A DNA stretch of 64,000 nt, from the NCBI GenBank assembly GCA_050289485.1, contig JBNKFV010000015.1, positions 248,001-312,000 on the forward strand, given 5' to 3'. Source of the DNA: JBNKFV01 sp050289485. GTDB taxonomy: Bacteria > Pseudomonadota > Gammaproteobacteria > Pseudomonadales > Cellvibrionaceae. A program made the position numbers and the translations under genes. Of the stretch, positions 1 through 8,931 are shown one piece after another. Below the pieces are notes generated by a model that saw nothing but the letters and a program-made list of their open reading frames with translations, searched no databases and had not been told where the DNA came from. Each line of letters opens with the position of its first letter. Position 1 is the stretch's first letter.

Positions 1-104
1 CCACAATTCGTCATAATTGATCAGCAGCTTTACACAATCTCACCCTTTTAGGGCCGCTTTGCTGCGTTGTAATGCGCTTACAGTCACCCAATGGAGTAAG
101 CAGC

Positions 105-2330
105 ATGGCCTGGACCAAAAAACAAAAACTCATTTATTTAAACGATAAACAGCATACCACCCTGTGGAGCCTGCTTAGTAAAATGGCTCTGCTGATACTG
201 GGTGTGTTTCTGGGTATTGGGGTGGCGGCCACGGTAAGAGCCGCCCCCATGCCCGACGACATCGACGCCGGGCAGTTGCTGCTGCGCCAGTCGGATACTC
301 AGCCCTGGGCGCCCGCGTTGCATTTGCAGAGTACTGCCAATCTGCATGTAACCGGCATGGTGGTCAATGCCGAGGTAACCCAGGCATTTCAGAATACCAG
401 CCCACTCTGGCAAGAGGCACGGTATGTGTTTCCGCTGCCGGAAAACGCTGCGGTAAGTGGTATGGAAATTACTGTGGGTGACCGGCGTATTGTGGGCAAA
501 GTAAAAGAAAAACAGCAGGCTGCCCGTGAGTATCAGGCGGCGAAAACGGCCGGCAAATTGGCGGCACTGACCGAGCAGCATCGCCCCAACTTGTTCAGCC
601 AGAAAGTGGCGAACATTGCCCCCGGCGAAACCGTGACGGTTACGCTGCAATACCAGCACGCGGTGAGTTATCGCGATGGTGAAATGCAGCTGCGCCTGCC
701 TACTACGCTTACCCCACGCTATATGCCGGGCGTATTGCAGTTGCAAGACGACGCTACCGTGAATATTGATACCGGTAACCCATGGGGTTGGGCATTGCCC
801 ACCACCCAGGTACCCGATGCCCACGAGATTTCACCGTTTATGGTGGCCGGTGGTGATGAAGCATCAGCTATCACTAACCCCATTCGTATTGAGGTAACCG
901 TTGAGGCAGGTCTGCCACTGGCCGACATTAGCAGCCCTTATCACGCCATTGTGGTGAACAAAGAAAACGGCATTCACCATATTCGTACTCGCCGCGCCAA
1001 CGAACCCATGGACCGCGACTTTGTATTGCGCTGGCGCCCGGTGAGTGAACACACGCCGCAAGCAGCCGTGTTGTTGGAAAGCCAGCCCGCGCAATCGGAT
1101 CAGAATGCAGCAGATTACGCGCAAATTTTATTGCTGCCGCCGGGTGCAGTAGACGCCAACAATACGGCACAGCGTTTACCCAGAGATGTGATTTTTATTA
1201 TTGATACCTCAGGCTCGATGCGCGGGCCTTCCATTGTGCAGGCCAAGCAAAGTTTGTTATTGGCCTTAAGCCGACTGAGTACCGATGACTATGTAAATGT
1301 GATTGAATTTAACAGCTTCACACGGCCGTTGTATCAGCAGTCGCAACCGGTGAATGGGCACACCTTGCAGCAGGCCCGTGATTTTGTGGCGGCGTTGCAA
1401 GCCGAAGGCGGCACCGAAATGAAACCAGCGCTGGCAGCAGCACTGCAGGCCCAGCCCGCCGCAGAGCGTTTAAAACAGGTAGTGTTTATTACCGATGGCA
1501 GTGTAGGTAACGAAAGCGAATTGTTTGCCTTGATTGATAATGCGCTGGGCAGTGCCCGTTTGTTTACCGTGGGTATTGGCCCTGCGCCCAACAGTTACTT
1601 TATGCGTAAAGCGGCAGAATTTGGTCGCGGTACCTTTACACATATTGGTGACCAGCAAGAAGTTACTCACAAAATGAATACGCTGTTTCGTAAACTGGAA
1701 AGCCCCGTCATGCGCGATATTCAGGTGCAGTGGCCAGAGGGTATTGAGGTTGAATTTTACCCGGATCAAATCCCCGATGTGTATCAGGGCGAGCCATTAT
1801 TACTTTACGCCAAATTTAATCAAACACTGCCTGCTGGTGATCACACCATGACGTTTAGCGGGCGCCTGGCCGATAAGCCCTGGCAGCAAAACCTGGTATT
1901 GCACAAGGCGAGTGATACAGAACAAGCAGCCGTTGATAAAGGAATTGGCAAACGTTGGGCGCGCGCAAAAATTGATGTGCTGCTCGATGAAAAAATACAA
2001 GGCCGTGATGAGGCAGCGGTACGTGCCGATGTATTGCCCTTGGCATTGCACCACCAATTGCTTTCGCCTTACACCAGTTTTATCGCGGTAGAAGAGGTTG
2101 TGCGCAGGCCCGCCAGTGAAACCCTGGCTAAAAGCCCGGTGGCGAACCAATTACCGAAAGGGTTAGATCCGCAGGCCTTTGGCCCGGCAGTAGTACAAAC
2201 CGTTGCCATGCCGCGCACGGCCACCAGTTTAACGGCGAGTCTGTATATCGGGTTAATACTGTTGTTGATCGCGGCGTTTAATGTTTGGTTGAAAAAGGTC
2301 GAATTCGTTGTGGTAAAAGAGGGCGCCTGA
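105..2330 (+). CDS. Marine proteobacterial sortase target protein (VIT + vWA)
   Basis: This is a cell-envelope protein of about 741 residues. It has an N-terminal hydrophobic segment ending in VRAAP (about residues 25-46, signal peptide or anchor). A VIT (vault/inter-alpha-trypsin) domain follows at about 55-190, then a vWA domain from about 355 whose MIDAS motif IIDTSGSMRG is intact. The C-terminus has the tripartite sortase-substrate layout: an LPxTG-like MPRTA near residue 701, a hydrophobic helix, then KK. The family is known as the usually single sortase substrate in marine proteobacteria, and the sortase gene follows directly. An upstream in-frame ATG at 72 exists, but GGAG at 93-96 is well spaced for ATG 105, so I use 105. 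Ligand and final location are not known. The pair assignment is secure. Confidence 0.9.
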   Translation: MAWTKKQKLIYLNDKQHTTLWSLLSKMALLILGVFLGIGVAATVRAAPMPDDIDAGQLLLRQSDTQPWAPALHLQSTANLHVTGMVVNAEVTQAFQNTSPLWQEARYVFPLPENAAVSGMEITVGDRRIVGKVKEKQQAAREYQAAKTAGKLAALTEQHRPNLFSQKVANIAPGETVTVTLQYQHAVSYRDGEMQLRLPTTLTPRYMPGVLQLQDDATVNIDTGNPWGWALPTTQVPDAHEISPFMVAGGDEASAITNPIRIEVTVEAGLPLADISSPYHAIVVNKENGIHHIRTRRANEPMDRDFVLRWRPVSEHTPQAAVLLESQPAQSDQNAADYAQILLLPPGAVDANNTAQRLPRDVIFIIDTSGSMRGPSIVQAKQSLLLALSRLSTDDYVNVIEFNSFTRPLYQQSQPVNGHTLQQARDFVAALQAEGGTEMKPALAAALQAQPAAERLKQVVFITDGSVGNESELFALIDNALGSARLFTVGIGPAPNSYFMRKAAEFGRGTFTHIGDQQEVTHKMNTLFRKLESPVMRDIQVQWPEGIEVEFYPDQIPDVYQGEPLLLYAKFNQTLPAGDHTMTFSGRLADKPWQQNLVLHKASDTEQAAVDKGIGKRWARAKIDVLLDEKIQGRDEAAVRADVLPLALHHQLLSPYTSFIAVEEVVRRPASETLAKSPVANQLPKGLDPQAFGPAVVQTVAMPRTATSLTASLYIGLILLLIAAFNVWLKKVEFVVVKEGA

Positions 2331-2944
2331 TGCACGGGTTACTGGGCTGGGTTCGGCAGGGCATTCATAGGCGTGTTGGTAAAGGTATAAGCACCTATTA
2401 CCTGATAATGGGGCTATGTATTAGTGGTGTCGTTATGAGTTGGGGTAATGCCGGGTGGATTTACGCCAAAGCGGTTCTGGCCCAGTACCTGATTACCCAA
2501 ACCTGGGCCGCGCAACAGGCGGGCGATACGCACGCTAAGCCGTGGCCATGGGCCGACACCTGGCCGGTGGCTACGTTGCAGTATGGCAACCAGCAATGGT
2601 TTGTTTTAAACGGTGGCGATGGCAGTACCTTGGCGTTTGGGCCAGGGCTGTTGCCCCAGAGTAAGCCGTTTAACGAAGGCACCGTGTTGATTGCGGGGCA
2701 TCGTGATACCCATTTTGCTTTTTTAAAGAACGTAATACAGGGTGATACCTTGCAGCTGCAAAATCGGCAGGGCAGGGATTTTCGTTATCGCATTGTTAGC
2801 ACGCAGGTGATCGACAGCAGCCAAACCGATTTACAGATCAACACAGAAACCAATCAATTAATTTTGCTTACCTGTTATCCGTTTGATGCAGTTAATCCCA
2901 ATGGGCCGTTGCGTTATGTGGTAACGGCCATACCTGTAACGTGA
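2330..2944 (+). CDS. Class GN (marine proteobacterial) sortase
   Basis: A membrane-anchored cysteine transpeptidase of about 204 residues, expected to process the C-terminal sorting signal of the preceding vWA protein. One N-terminal transmembrane segment (about 22-44) precedes the sortase beta-barrel. The catalytic residues are visible: His in AGHRDTH (about 123), Cys in LLTCYP (about 181) and Arg in GPLRYVV (about 194). ATG 2330 overlaps the TGA of the upstream gene (TGATG), implying translational coupling. The in-frame TTG at 2285 lies inside the upstream gene and is less likely. One sortase with one neighbouring substrate is the typical Gram-negative arrangement. Confidence 0.92.
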   Translation: MHGLLGWVRQGIHRRVGKGISTYYLIMGLCISGVVMSWGNAGWIYAKAVLAQYLITQTWAAQQAGDTHAKPWPWADTWPVATLQYGNQQWFVLNGGDGSTLAFGPGLLPQSKPFNEGTVLIAGHRDTHFAFLKNVIQGDTLQLQNRQGRDFRYRIVSTQVIDSSQTDLQINTETNQLILLTCYPFDAVNPNGPLRYVVTAIPVT

Positions 2945-3025
2945 GCCTGGCATTACTGGCAGGGTGTCAGTATTCTCTGGTAATGTAGTTACTCAAATGG
3001 GGTTAAATGAAGGGAGGGTAAACTG

Positions 3026-3274
3026 ATGATGACACTTTCGCAGTTAACCACGTTGTTGGGCTGGGCTGCTGTAATCAATATTATTTATCTGGCGCTTGCC
3101 GTTGTGGTGTTATGGATTGCACGCAAGCCAGTGGTTGCGCTACACCACTATCTGTTTCGTGTGAGTGAAGAAACGTTAAACGGCGTTTATCTGAGTTTTT
3201 TGAGCTACTATAAAATAGTTACTCTTGTATTTTTTGTTGCACCCTATATTGCGTTAAAAATAATGGGTTACTAA
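3026..3274 (+). CDS. Small membrane protein, DUF6868-like
   Basis: An 82-residue protein with two predicted membrane segments (about 10-33 and 60-80) around a short basic/aromatic loop. Its pattern, MTLSQLTTLLGWAAVINI at the start and VAPYIALKI at the end, resembles DUF6868 proteins as I recall them. A strong AGGGAGGG lies about 10 bases before tandem ATGs at 3026/3029. It lies 81 bases after the sortase on the same strand and may be co-transcribed. No function is known and I infer none. Confidence 0.7.
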   Translation: MMTLSQLTTLLGWAAVINIIYLALAVVVLWIARKPVVALHHYLFRVSEETLNGVYLSFLSYYKIVTLVFFVAPYIALKIMGY

Positions 3275-3397
3275 TAGCGTTGCAGCGTTCTTTCTGTAGC
3301 GATGTGATGTTACATGTTGTGTTGCAGGATGAGGCCTCAGCCGATCAACACTGACAGTTGTATTTTACGGCGAGTGATGAAGTGGTAATGCGCATCA

Positions 3398-3433
3398 ACG
3401 GCACAACATTGGCATTTCTGTTTGTTGTGCCGT
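3398..3433. terminator. Bidirectional hairpin between convergent genes
   Basis: A perfect 11-bp inverted repeat (ACGGCACAACA / TGTTGTGCCGT) with a 14-base loop lies between the plus-strand small membrane gene and the minus-strand reductase. No long U-run follows on either side, so terminator function is inferred from position. Confidence 0.55.
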
Positions 3434-3475
3434 ATTTCGAATCAACCGACGACATATTACGTTTAACGCCAGTTG

Positions 3476-4462
3476 TTACTCCGCATTAACAGGCACCACG
3501 ACACGCCCACGTATTTTGCCTTTGAGAAAATCCGGCGCGGTGGCTACCACCTTATCCAGTGGTAGTTCGGTGATCAGTGATTCCAGCTTGGTAATATCCA
3601 AATCGCTGGCCAAGCGTTGCCACGCTTGCAACCTTAATGCTTTGGGTGCCATCACACTGTCTACACCGGCTAAGGTAACGCCGCGTAAAATAAAAGGCGC
3701 AACGGTGGCTGGTAAATCCATACCCGCGGCAAGGCCACAAGCTGCAACCACGCCACCGTATTGAATTTCTGCACACACGTTAGCCAGCACATGGCTACCT
3801 GCTACATCGATGGCCGCTGCCCAGCGTTCTTTACTCAGCGGTCTGCCTTTTTCACTGTAGGCGGCGCGGTCGACGATTTCGCTGGCGCCCAATGAGGTTA
3901 AAAAATCGGCTTCTTCCGGGCGGCCAGTCATGGCAGCAACCTGGTAACCGAGTTTGGCCAGTAGTGCTACGGCAACACTACCCACGCCACCGGCTGCACC
4001 CGTAACTAACACCGTGCCACTTTGTGGCGTAATGCCATGCTTTTCCAGCGCCATCACACAGAGCATGGCGGTGTAGCCTGCCGTGCCAATACCCATGGCT
4101 TGCCGGGGCGTAAAGGTGGGCTGTAAGGGTACCAGCCAGTCGCCGTTAAGACGGGCAACCTGTGCCAGTCCGCCCCAGTGTTTTTCGCCAACACCCCAGC
4201 CGTTTAACACCACTTCGTCACCCGCGCGAAAATCTGGATGGTTAGATACGGTTACGGTGCCCGCAAAATCGACACCGGGCACCATGGGAAAACTGCGTAC
4301 CACAGGTGAGGTGCCGGTAATGGCGAGAGCGTCTTTGTAATTCAATGTGCTGTAGGCGACTCGTACCGTTACATCGCCTTCTGGCAGCTGGGATTCATTA
4401 AGGCTTTGCAATGAAGCGGTTTGGCCTTGTTCGTTTTTCTCAATCAGAATGCCTTTAAACAT
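3476..4462 (-). CDS. acuI: MDR-family oxidoreductase, acrylyl-CoA reductase type (YhdH/AcuI)
   Basis: A zinc-independent medium-chain dehydrogenase/reductase of 328 residues. The GroES-like N-terminal half includes YSTLNYKDALA and PGVDFAGTV. The Rossmann half has the NADPH loop VTGAAGGVGSVAV (about 150-163). The YhdH/AcuI family reduces acryloyl-CoA to propionyl-CoA with NADPH and detoxifies acrylate from DMSP breakdown or propionate metabolism. It lies 3 bases after a TetR-type gene on the same strand, the acuR-acuI arrangement known from DMSP-degrading bacteria. No DMSP lyase is seen in the window, so the physiological substrate is inferred. Confidence 0.85.
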   Translation of the reverse strand: MFKGILIEKNEQGQTASLQSLNESQLPEGDVTVRVAYSTLNYKDALAITGTSPVVRSFPMVPGVDFAGTVTVSNHPDFRAGDEVVLNGWGVGEKHWGGLAQVARLNGDWLVPLQPTFTPRQAMGIGTAGYTAMLCVMALEKHGITPQSGTVLVTGAAGGVGSVAVALLAKLGYQVAAMTGRPEEADFLTSLGASEIVDRAAYSEKGRPLSKERWAAAIDVAGSHVLANVCAEIQYGGVVAACGLAAGMDLPATVAPFILRGVTLAGVDSVMAPKALRLQAWQRLASDLDITKLESLITELPLDKVVATAPDFLKGKIRGRVVVPVNAE

Positions 4463-4465
4463 GGG

Positions 4466-5128
4466 CTACCTCGGCGTGTTGTTAATTAGCTGAAAAAAGC
4501 CGCTGGCAAATGTGTGCAGCGGTTTGGGCTGTTGTTCGAGTTTTGCGCGAAGCACTGCGCCTTCCCAGCCTGTCCAGAAAAAGGCTGCTAGTTGTTCACA
4601 GTCACTATGGCTGGGAATGTGCCCCAGGGTTTTGGCTTCTTCGAGGCAACGTTGTAAGCGTTGTTGCCAGTCGGTAAAAATAGCAATTAATTGTTGGCGA
4701 AAAGACTCTGGCAATGTCGCCATCTCTTGACCGAGATTGCCTACCAAGCAGCCCCGGCGAAATTCATACTTGGCCATGCCGGTTACCGCATCGTCGACAA
4801 AATGTTGAATACGTTGCAGTGGCGGATGTGCTGCATTGTTGAAGCAGCGGTCGAGACGTGCGGCAAAATAGCTTGCGTAGGCGCTCATCAGTGTTTGGCC
4901 GAAGGCTTCTTTGTTGTGGAAAAAATGATAGAACGAGCCTTTGGGCACGCCGGCTTGCCGCAAAATGTCGTCGAGACCGGTAGCGGAATACCCTTTTTCT
5001 GTCAGCATCGTCAAGCCTGCCTGAATCAGTAAGGCCTGTGTGTCGGCCGGGGTTCGGTCGCTATTTTTGGCTGGTCTGCCTCGGCCGCGGCGGGGTGTCG
5101 CGGTTGCCGGTTGCGTGTGTTTGCTCAT
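4466..5128 (-). CDS. acuR: TetR-family regulator, AcuR-like
   Basis: A 220-residue TetR/AcrR repressor. A basic, proline-rich N-terminus (RRGRGRPAK) precedes the helix-turn-helix: TGLDDILRQAGVPKGSFYHFF, about residues 50-70, ends in the family's KGSFYHFF signature. The ligand domain follows. It is the first gene of a two-gene unit with the reductase, and a palindromic operator sits 17 bases before its start, suggesting autoregulation relieved by an acrylate-like electrophile. AcuR and NemR are close in sequence logic, so the name rests mainly on the neighbouring acuI. Confidence 0.75.
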   Translation of the reverse strand: MSKHTQPATATPRRGRGRPAKNSDRTPADTQALLIQAGLTMLTEKGYSATGLDDILRQAGVPKGSFYHFFHNKEAFGQTLMSAYASYFAARLDRCFNNAAHPPLQRIQHFVDDAVTGMAKYEFRRGCLVGNLGQEMATLPESFRQQLIAIFTDWQQRLQRCLEEAKTLGHIPSHSDCEQLAAFFWTGWEGAVLRAKLEQQPKPLHTFASGFFQLINNTPR

Positions 5129-5144
5129 GTTGCATCGCTTAATT

Positions 5145-5160
5145 TAAACCATTCGGTCTA
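5145..5160 (-). promoter_or_regulatory. Palindromic TetR operator upstream of acuR
   Basis: Read on the minus strand the site is TAGACC-GAAT-GGTTTA, one base from a perfect TAGACC-N4-GGTCTA palindrome, the form I recall for NemR-type boxes. It lies just upstream of the TetR gene start, where a repressor would block its own transcription. Confidence 0.7.
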
Positions 5161-5252
5161 TATTAATTGAAATCGTGGGTGAATGTCCACTATGGGGGTG
5201 CTTACACGCAGGTTATAAACGCAGTGAGAGGGGGGGCAGGAAGACAAAGGGG

Positions 5253-5318
5253 GTACCTAGCAAAATAGAGTACTTAGCAAAATAGAGTACCTGGCAAAGA
5301 GAGCACCTAGCAGCGAGA
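5253..5318. repeat. Four tandem 16-17-bp repeats
   Basis: Copies start at 5253, 5270, 5287 and 5303. The first two units are GTACCTAGCAAAATAGA and GTACTTAGCAAAATAGA; the other two are diverged 16-mers beginning GTACCTGGC and GCACCTAGC. The array lies between the acuR start and the 3' end of the minus-strand exporter operon. I see no ORF in it and cannot assign a role. Confidence 0.8.
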
Positions 5319-5370
5319 GTGGGCTATTCAGGGTTCCTGATTTTTATAAGGGTCTCGCTGAGCGTGGTTG

Positions 5371-6564
5371 TTAACGAACTGTAACCCTAACGCCATTTGC
5401 CAGGCTGTTATCGGGGTACAGCACCACTTGCTCGCCTTCTTTTAATCCATCCAGCACTTGCGAATGCAATCCGTTTCTTTCACCCAGCTTTACTATTCGC
5501 TGCTCGGCTTTGTCATCGGCTACCACATACGCGGCCCACTGATTCCCAACCCGGAACAGGCTGGCATTGGGTGCCTGCAATACGTTGTCTTGCTGCCACA
5601 AAATAAAACTGGCCTCTACCCGATAGCCGTCACCTAAATGTGTCCACTGATCAGGGCTGGTGGTGAAATCAACAATGATCCACACGCGCTGTTCCTCTAC
5701 GCCCAGCGCGGATATTTTGGTAAAGCCCACGGGTTCTACCCGTCTCACCACACCCTGCAGGGGCTCGCCACCCCAGCGGTTGATTTCAACGTTGGTGCCT
5801 TTGGCTATGCGCACCGCATCAAAACTTAAAACATCCACGGCAATTTCCAGTGCAGCCGGGTTGCCCAGTTCCAGCAAGGGTGTACCAGCGTTCACGACGC
5901 CTTCGCTTTCGCGAATCAGTTTGAGCACGGCACCGGCAACAGGAGCGCTTATCGGAACGCGCTCTTTCAGCACTCCGGCGGTATTGTCTGCGGCGGAGTA
6001 TTTTAGTCGGGTGCTGGCTGCATCCAGGTCATAGCGGGCAACGTCGACGGCAAATTGAGCCGAGCGCAGCATGGCTTTGCTATGGTCGGCGGCAGCACGA
6101 GCCTGACTGATGGCCTCGTCGGAGATCATTTGTTTTTCACTGAGTTTGAGTTTGCGCTGGTATTCACTGGTTTGGTGATCGGCATCAGCTTTGGCGGCCT
6201 CGGCCTGTTCCTCGGCAGAGCGCAACGCGGAGTGGGCTGCGGCCACGCGGGCCTCGGCCTCGGCACGACTGCGGGGGTCGAGAACGGTGGAGCGCAGGGG
6301 TTCCAGCTCAGTGAGGAGATCGGATTGAGCAACGGCATCACCGACTTTTAAATCGATACGGCGCACAAAACCCGACACCGGCGCCGATACTATATAGCGG
6401 TCTTTAACGCGGGTAACGCCTTCCTCTTCGATGGTTACCCGCAACGGTGCGCGCACAATCGCGCCAGTCTCCACCAACACTGCCTGCGGCCGCAAGCCTA
6501 AGAACAGCAGTATGGCAATCAATGCTGCGATAACAGCAAAGATAATGGTTCGTGTCGATAACAT
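5371..6564 (-). CDS. HlyD-family periplasmic adaptor (membrane fusion protein)
   Basis: A 397-residue adaptor. It has one N-terminal membrane anchor (about 6-25), a split biotinyl/lipoyl-like domain (VSAPVSGFVRRIDLKVGD, about 59-76, and ISAPVAGAVLKL about 210), an Ala/Glu-rich coiled-coil hairpin between them (about 95-195) and a beta-barrel C-terminal part. It is the last gene of a three-gene minus-strand unit, 3 bases after the permease, and would link the inner-membrane ABC/FtsX pair to the outer membrane. Substrate unknown. The layout resembles DevB/MacA-type systems. Confidence 0.85.
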   Translation of the reverse strand: MLSTRTIIFAVIAALIAILLFLGLRPQAVLVETGAIVRAPLRVTIEEEGVTRVKDRYIVSAPVSGFVRRIDLKVGDAVAQSDLLTELEPLRSTVLDPRSRAEAEARVAAAHSALRSAEEQAEAAKADADHQTSEYQRKLKLSEKQMISDEAISQARAAADHSKAMLRSAQFAVDVARYDLDAASTRLKYSAADNTAGVLKERVPISAPVAGAVLKLIRESEGVVNAGTPLLELGNPAALEIAVDVLSFDAVRIAKGTNVEINRWGGEPLQGVVRRVEPVGFTKISALGVEEQRVWIIVDFTTSPDQWTHLGDGYRVEASFILWQQDNVLQAPNASLFRVGNQWAAYVVADDKAEQRIVKLGERNGLHSQVLDGLKEGEQVVLYPDNSLANGVRVTVR

Positions 6565-6567
6565 AAC

Positions 6568-8931
6568 TTATTCCCGTGTTTTTAAGACTTCCACCAGATC
6601 CAGCCGTGAGATACGGCGCCACACAATCAGTGCTGATACCAGCGCCGAGAGGATCACTACCAGGGCCGATAAACTATAGGTGTAACTCGACAACACCAGC
6701 GGCACCCGATACAAATCCGATTGCAGGTTGTAGCTCATAAACTTACATAGCCCCAGGCCCAGCGCAAACCCCAGCGGCACACCGATCAGCGTTAACAGGC
6801 TGAGTTCACCGGTTAGAATATAAGCGACTTCGCCACGGGTGTACCCCAGTACCCGCAGGCTGGCCAACTCGCGGCCATGTTCGGCCAGTGAGATACGCAC
6901 GGTGTTGTAAACCACCCCAAACGCGATGACGCCACCCAGCAACGCATTAATAAAGGTAAAGACCAGCAGCACTTGTTGCAGCGTATTACGAAAACTGTCG
7001 ATGGCCTGATGGCGAATATTGATCCCGGCAACGATCGGCATTTCCTTTAAATGCTGGTATACGTCTGCTGCCTGGTTTGGGTCGATGGCCATCAACGCGA
7101 CATTGACCGCATCGCCCTCCTGCATAAAGCGGTTAACGTTGGGCAGGCGCATGTAGCTACCCAGGCCGAGATATTGCTGGGACAACTGGGTGACGGTTAC
7201 GTCGCGGCTGCGCTGATGTCCCTCAAGGCTTTCGATGGTGATGGTATCACCCACGTTAAACCCCAGTTTCTGGCCCAGGTGTTCGGTGACCATCACGCCG
7301 CTTTCCGGCAGTTCGATCTTTTCCAGATCGAGCCCCAGCACCTGCTGTAAATGACCGTCGACCGGGAGCCCTTCAAGGTGCGTGCGATAGCTGCGATGTT
7401 GGTAGTGCAGACGCACCGGTACATAGCGTAACCCCTCAACGTAATACACCCCGGGGATTGCGCGCAGGGTGGAGAGCGCTTTCTGTGCCACCGGTTCGTA
7501 GAAGGTCACTTCCACGTCCTGTTTTTGTGCCAGTTTAAATTGCACATGCATCATCAGGTTTACCGCGTCCTGCTGGAAATTACCCACCATCATAATAGCG
7601 GTAGCCAGCGCCAGACCGAGTATTGATAGCGCCGTTTTCAGCGGTTTTTTCTGTAAATGGCGCACGATCATTTTGCTGGGTTGTGACAACCAGTTTTGCA
7701 GCCCCAGTTTTTCCAGCCAGCTGCGACTGTAATACGCCGGTGCCTCTGGCCGCATGGCTTCTGCCGGTGGCAACAGCGCTGCACTGCGCACCGCCTGTAG
7801 TGAACCGAGCAGTGCGGTGCCAACGGTAACCAGGGCTACTCCAAGGAAAATAACCGGCCGTGCGTTGTACAGTAATACCGGAAAACGGTAGTAGTCGGTA
7901 TAGGTTGCCGTCATCAGCTGCCCCAGGTACATGCCCAGAGCAAAGCCGCCGAGAATGCCCAGTGCGGCAATCACCAGCACCATTTGGCTGTAGTGCAGGG
8001 CCACCTGTGTGTTGCTGTAACCGAAGGCTTTAAGAATGGCGATAATTTCGCGCTGGGTATTGACCAGCCGCGACACCACCACGTTCAGTAAAAATACCGC
8101 CACCCCCAGAAATATAACCGGAAACAGGTAAGCCATGGTTTTCAGCTGGGTGAATTCCTCTTTGAGGAACATATTGGAAAACTGATCGTCGCGGTCGTAA
8201 GCGCCCTGACCGCCATAGCGTTTTAGCAACAGATCCAGTTGCTCAATGACGGCTTGCGGCGTGGCGCCGGGTTGCAGCTGTAGCGCTACGTCGTTAAACG
8301 CGCCGTCCATGTCGTAGGCCACCGACAGGGGTTTGTTAGCCATCCACATTACCCCGTAGCGTTCATAGTCGGGGAATACCGCACCGGGGGCAATCTGGTA
8401 AATGTATTCCGGCGACATGGCTACCCCAACCACCGTCATGGTGCGGCGCCGGCCGTTAATGATCGCCACAAAATGGTCGCCCTCGCTCAGGGACTGGGCA
8501 GTAGCGAAGGCCTCGCTGATCAGGATTTCATTATCGCGGTAGGGGTCGGGCAGGCGCCCGGATACCTTATGCAGGCGGTTGACCCGCGGCTCGTGATGGT
8601 CGGGAATACTGGTGAACAGGCCGGTTACGGGATCACTGAAGCCGGGCACTTCCAGTTTGACCTGGGCCACCACTCGCGTTTCTACTGCGGCCACACCGGG
8701 AAGATCGGCGATCCTCGAACGCAGTGACAGCGGTGCCCGTTTCAAAGAAGCGAATACATGGGCAAAGTTGTACTCGCGGTAGTAGGTGTCGCGGGTTTTC
8801 AGCAGTGAGTCGTAGGTGGTCAGGCTCATGATGCACACGCCGACACCGCCAACAATCACCAGCATGATCGCCAGCACCTGGCCGCGCATATGCCACAGCT
8901 CGCGCCACAGCTTTTTCTGCAGGGTTACCAC
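6568..8931 (-). CDS. ABC transporter permease, FtsX/MacB-type, two FtsX domains
   Basis: A 787-residue inner-membrane protein. An N-terminal helix (about 17-38) is followed by a periplasmic domain and an FtsX domain with three helices (about 265-385). A second periplasmic domain and second FtsX domain (about 655-780) complete it. This duplicated architecture is typical of large FtsX permeases that act with a LolD-type ATPase on lipids, peptides or envelope substrates. Its start overlaps the end of the ATPase gene by 7 bases. Confidence 0.85.
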   Translation of the reverse strand: MVTLQKKLWRELWHMRGQVLAIMLVIVGGVGVCIMSLTTYDSLLKTRDTYYREYNFAHVFASLKRAPLSLRSRIADLPGVAAVETRVVAQVKLEVPGFSDPVTGLFTSIPDHHEPRVNRLHKVSGRLPDPYRDNEILISEAFATAQSLSEGDHFVAIINGRRRTMTVVGVAMSPEYIYQIAPGAVFPDYERYGVMWMANKPLSVAYDMDGAFNDVALQLQPGATPQAVIEQLDLLLKRYGGQGAYDRDDQFSNMFLKEEFTQLKTMAYLFPVIFLGVAVFLLNVVVSRLVNTQREIIAILKAFGYSNTQVALHYSQMVLVIAALGILGGFALGMYLGQLMTATYTDYYRFPVLLYNARPVIFLGVALVTVGTALLGSLQAVRSAALLPPAEAMRPEAPAYYSRSWLEKLGLQNWLSQPSKMIVRHLQKKPLKTALSILGLALATAIMMVGNFQQDAVNLMMHVQFKLAQKQDVEVTFYEPVAQKALSTLRAIPGVYYVEGLRYVPVRLHYQHRSYRTHLEGLPVDGHLQQVLGLDLEKIELPESGVMVTEHLGQKLGFNVGDTITIESLEGHQRSRDVTVTQLSQQYLGLGSYMRLPNVNRFMQEGDAVNVALMAIDPNQAADVYQHLKEMPIVAGINIRHQAIDSFRNTLQQVLLVFTFINALLGGVIAFGVVYNTVRISLAEHGRELASLRVLGYTRGEVAYILTGELSLLTLIGVPLGFALGLGLCKFMSYNLQSDLYRVPLVLSSYTYSLSALVVILSALVSALIVWRRISRLDLVEVLKTRE

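Noticed and set aside
138..824. 228-residue minus-strand ORF opposite the sortase target
   Set aside because: Shadow of a well-supported gene; composition is His/Gln-rich and matches no family I recognise.
3275..3475. Extra small gene after the DUF6868-like gene
   Set aside because: Only a bidirectional hairpin is visible; no ORF with a ribosome-binding site.
5253..5318. Possible CRISPR array
   Set aside because: Units are directly adjacent 16-17-bp tandem repeats with no spacers and no cas genes.
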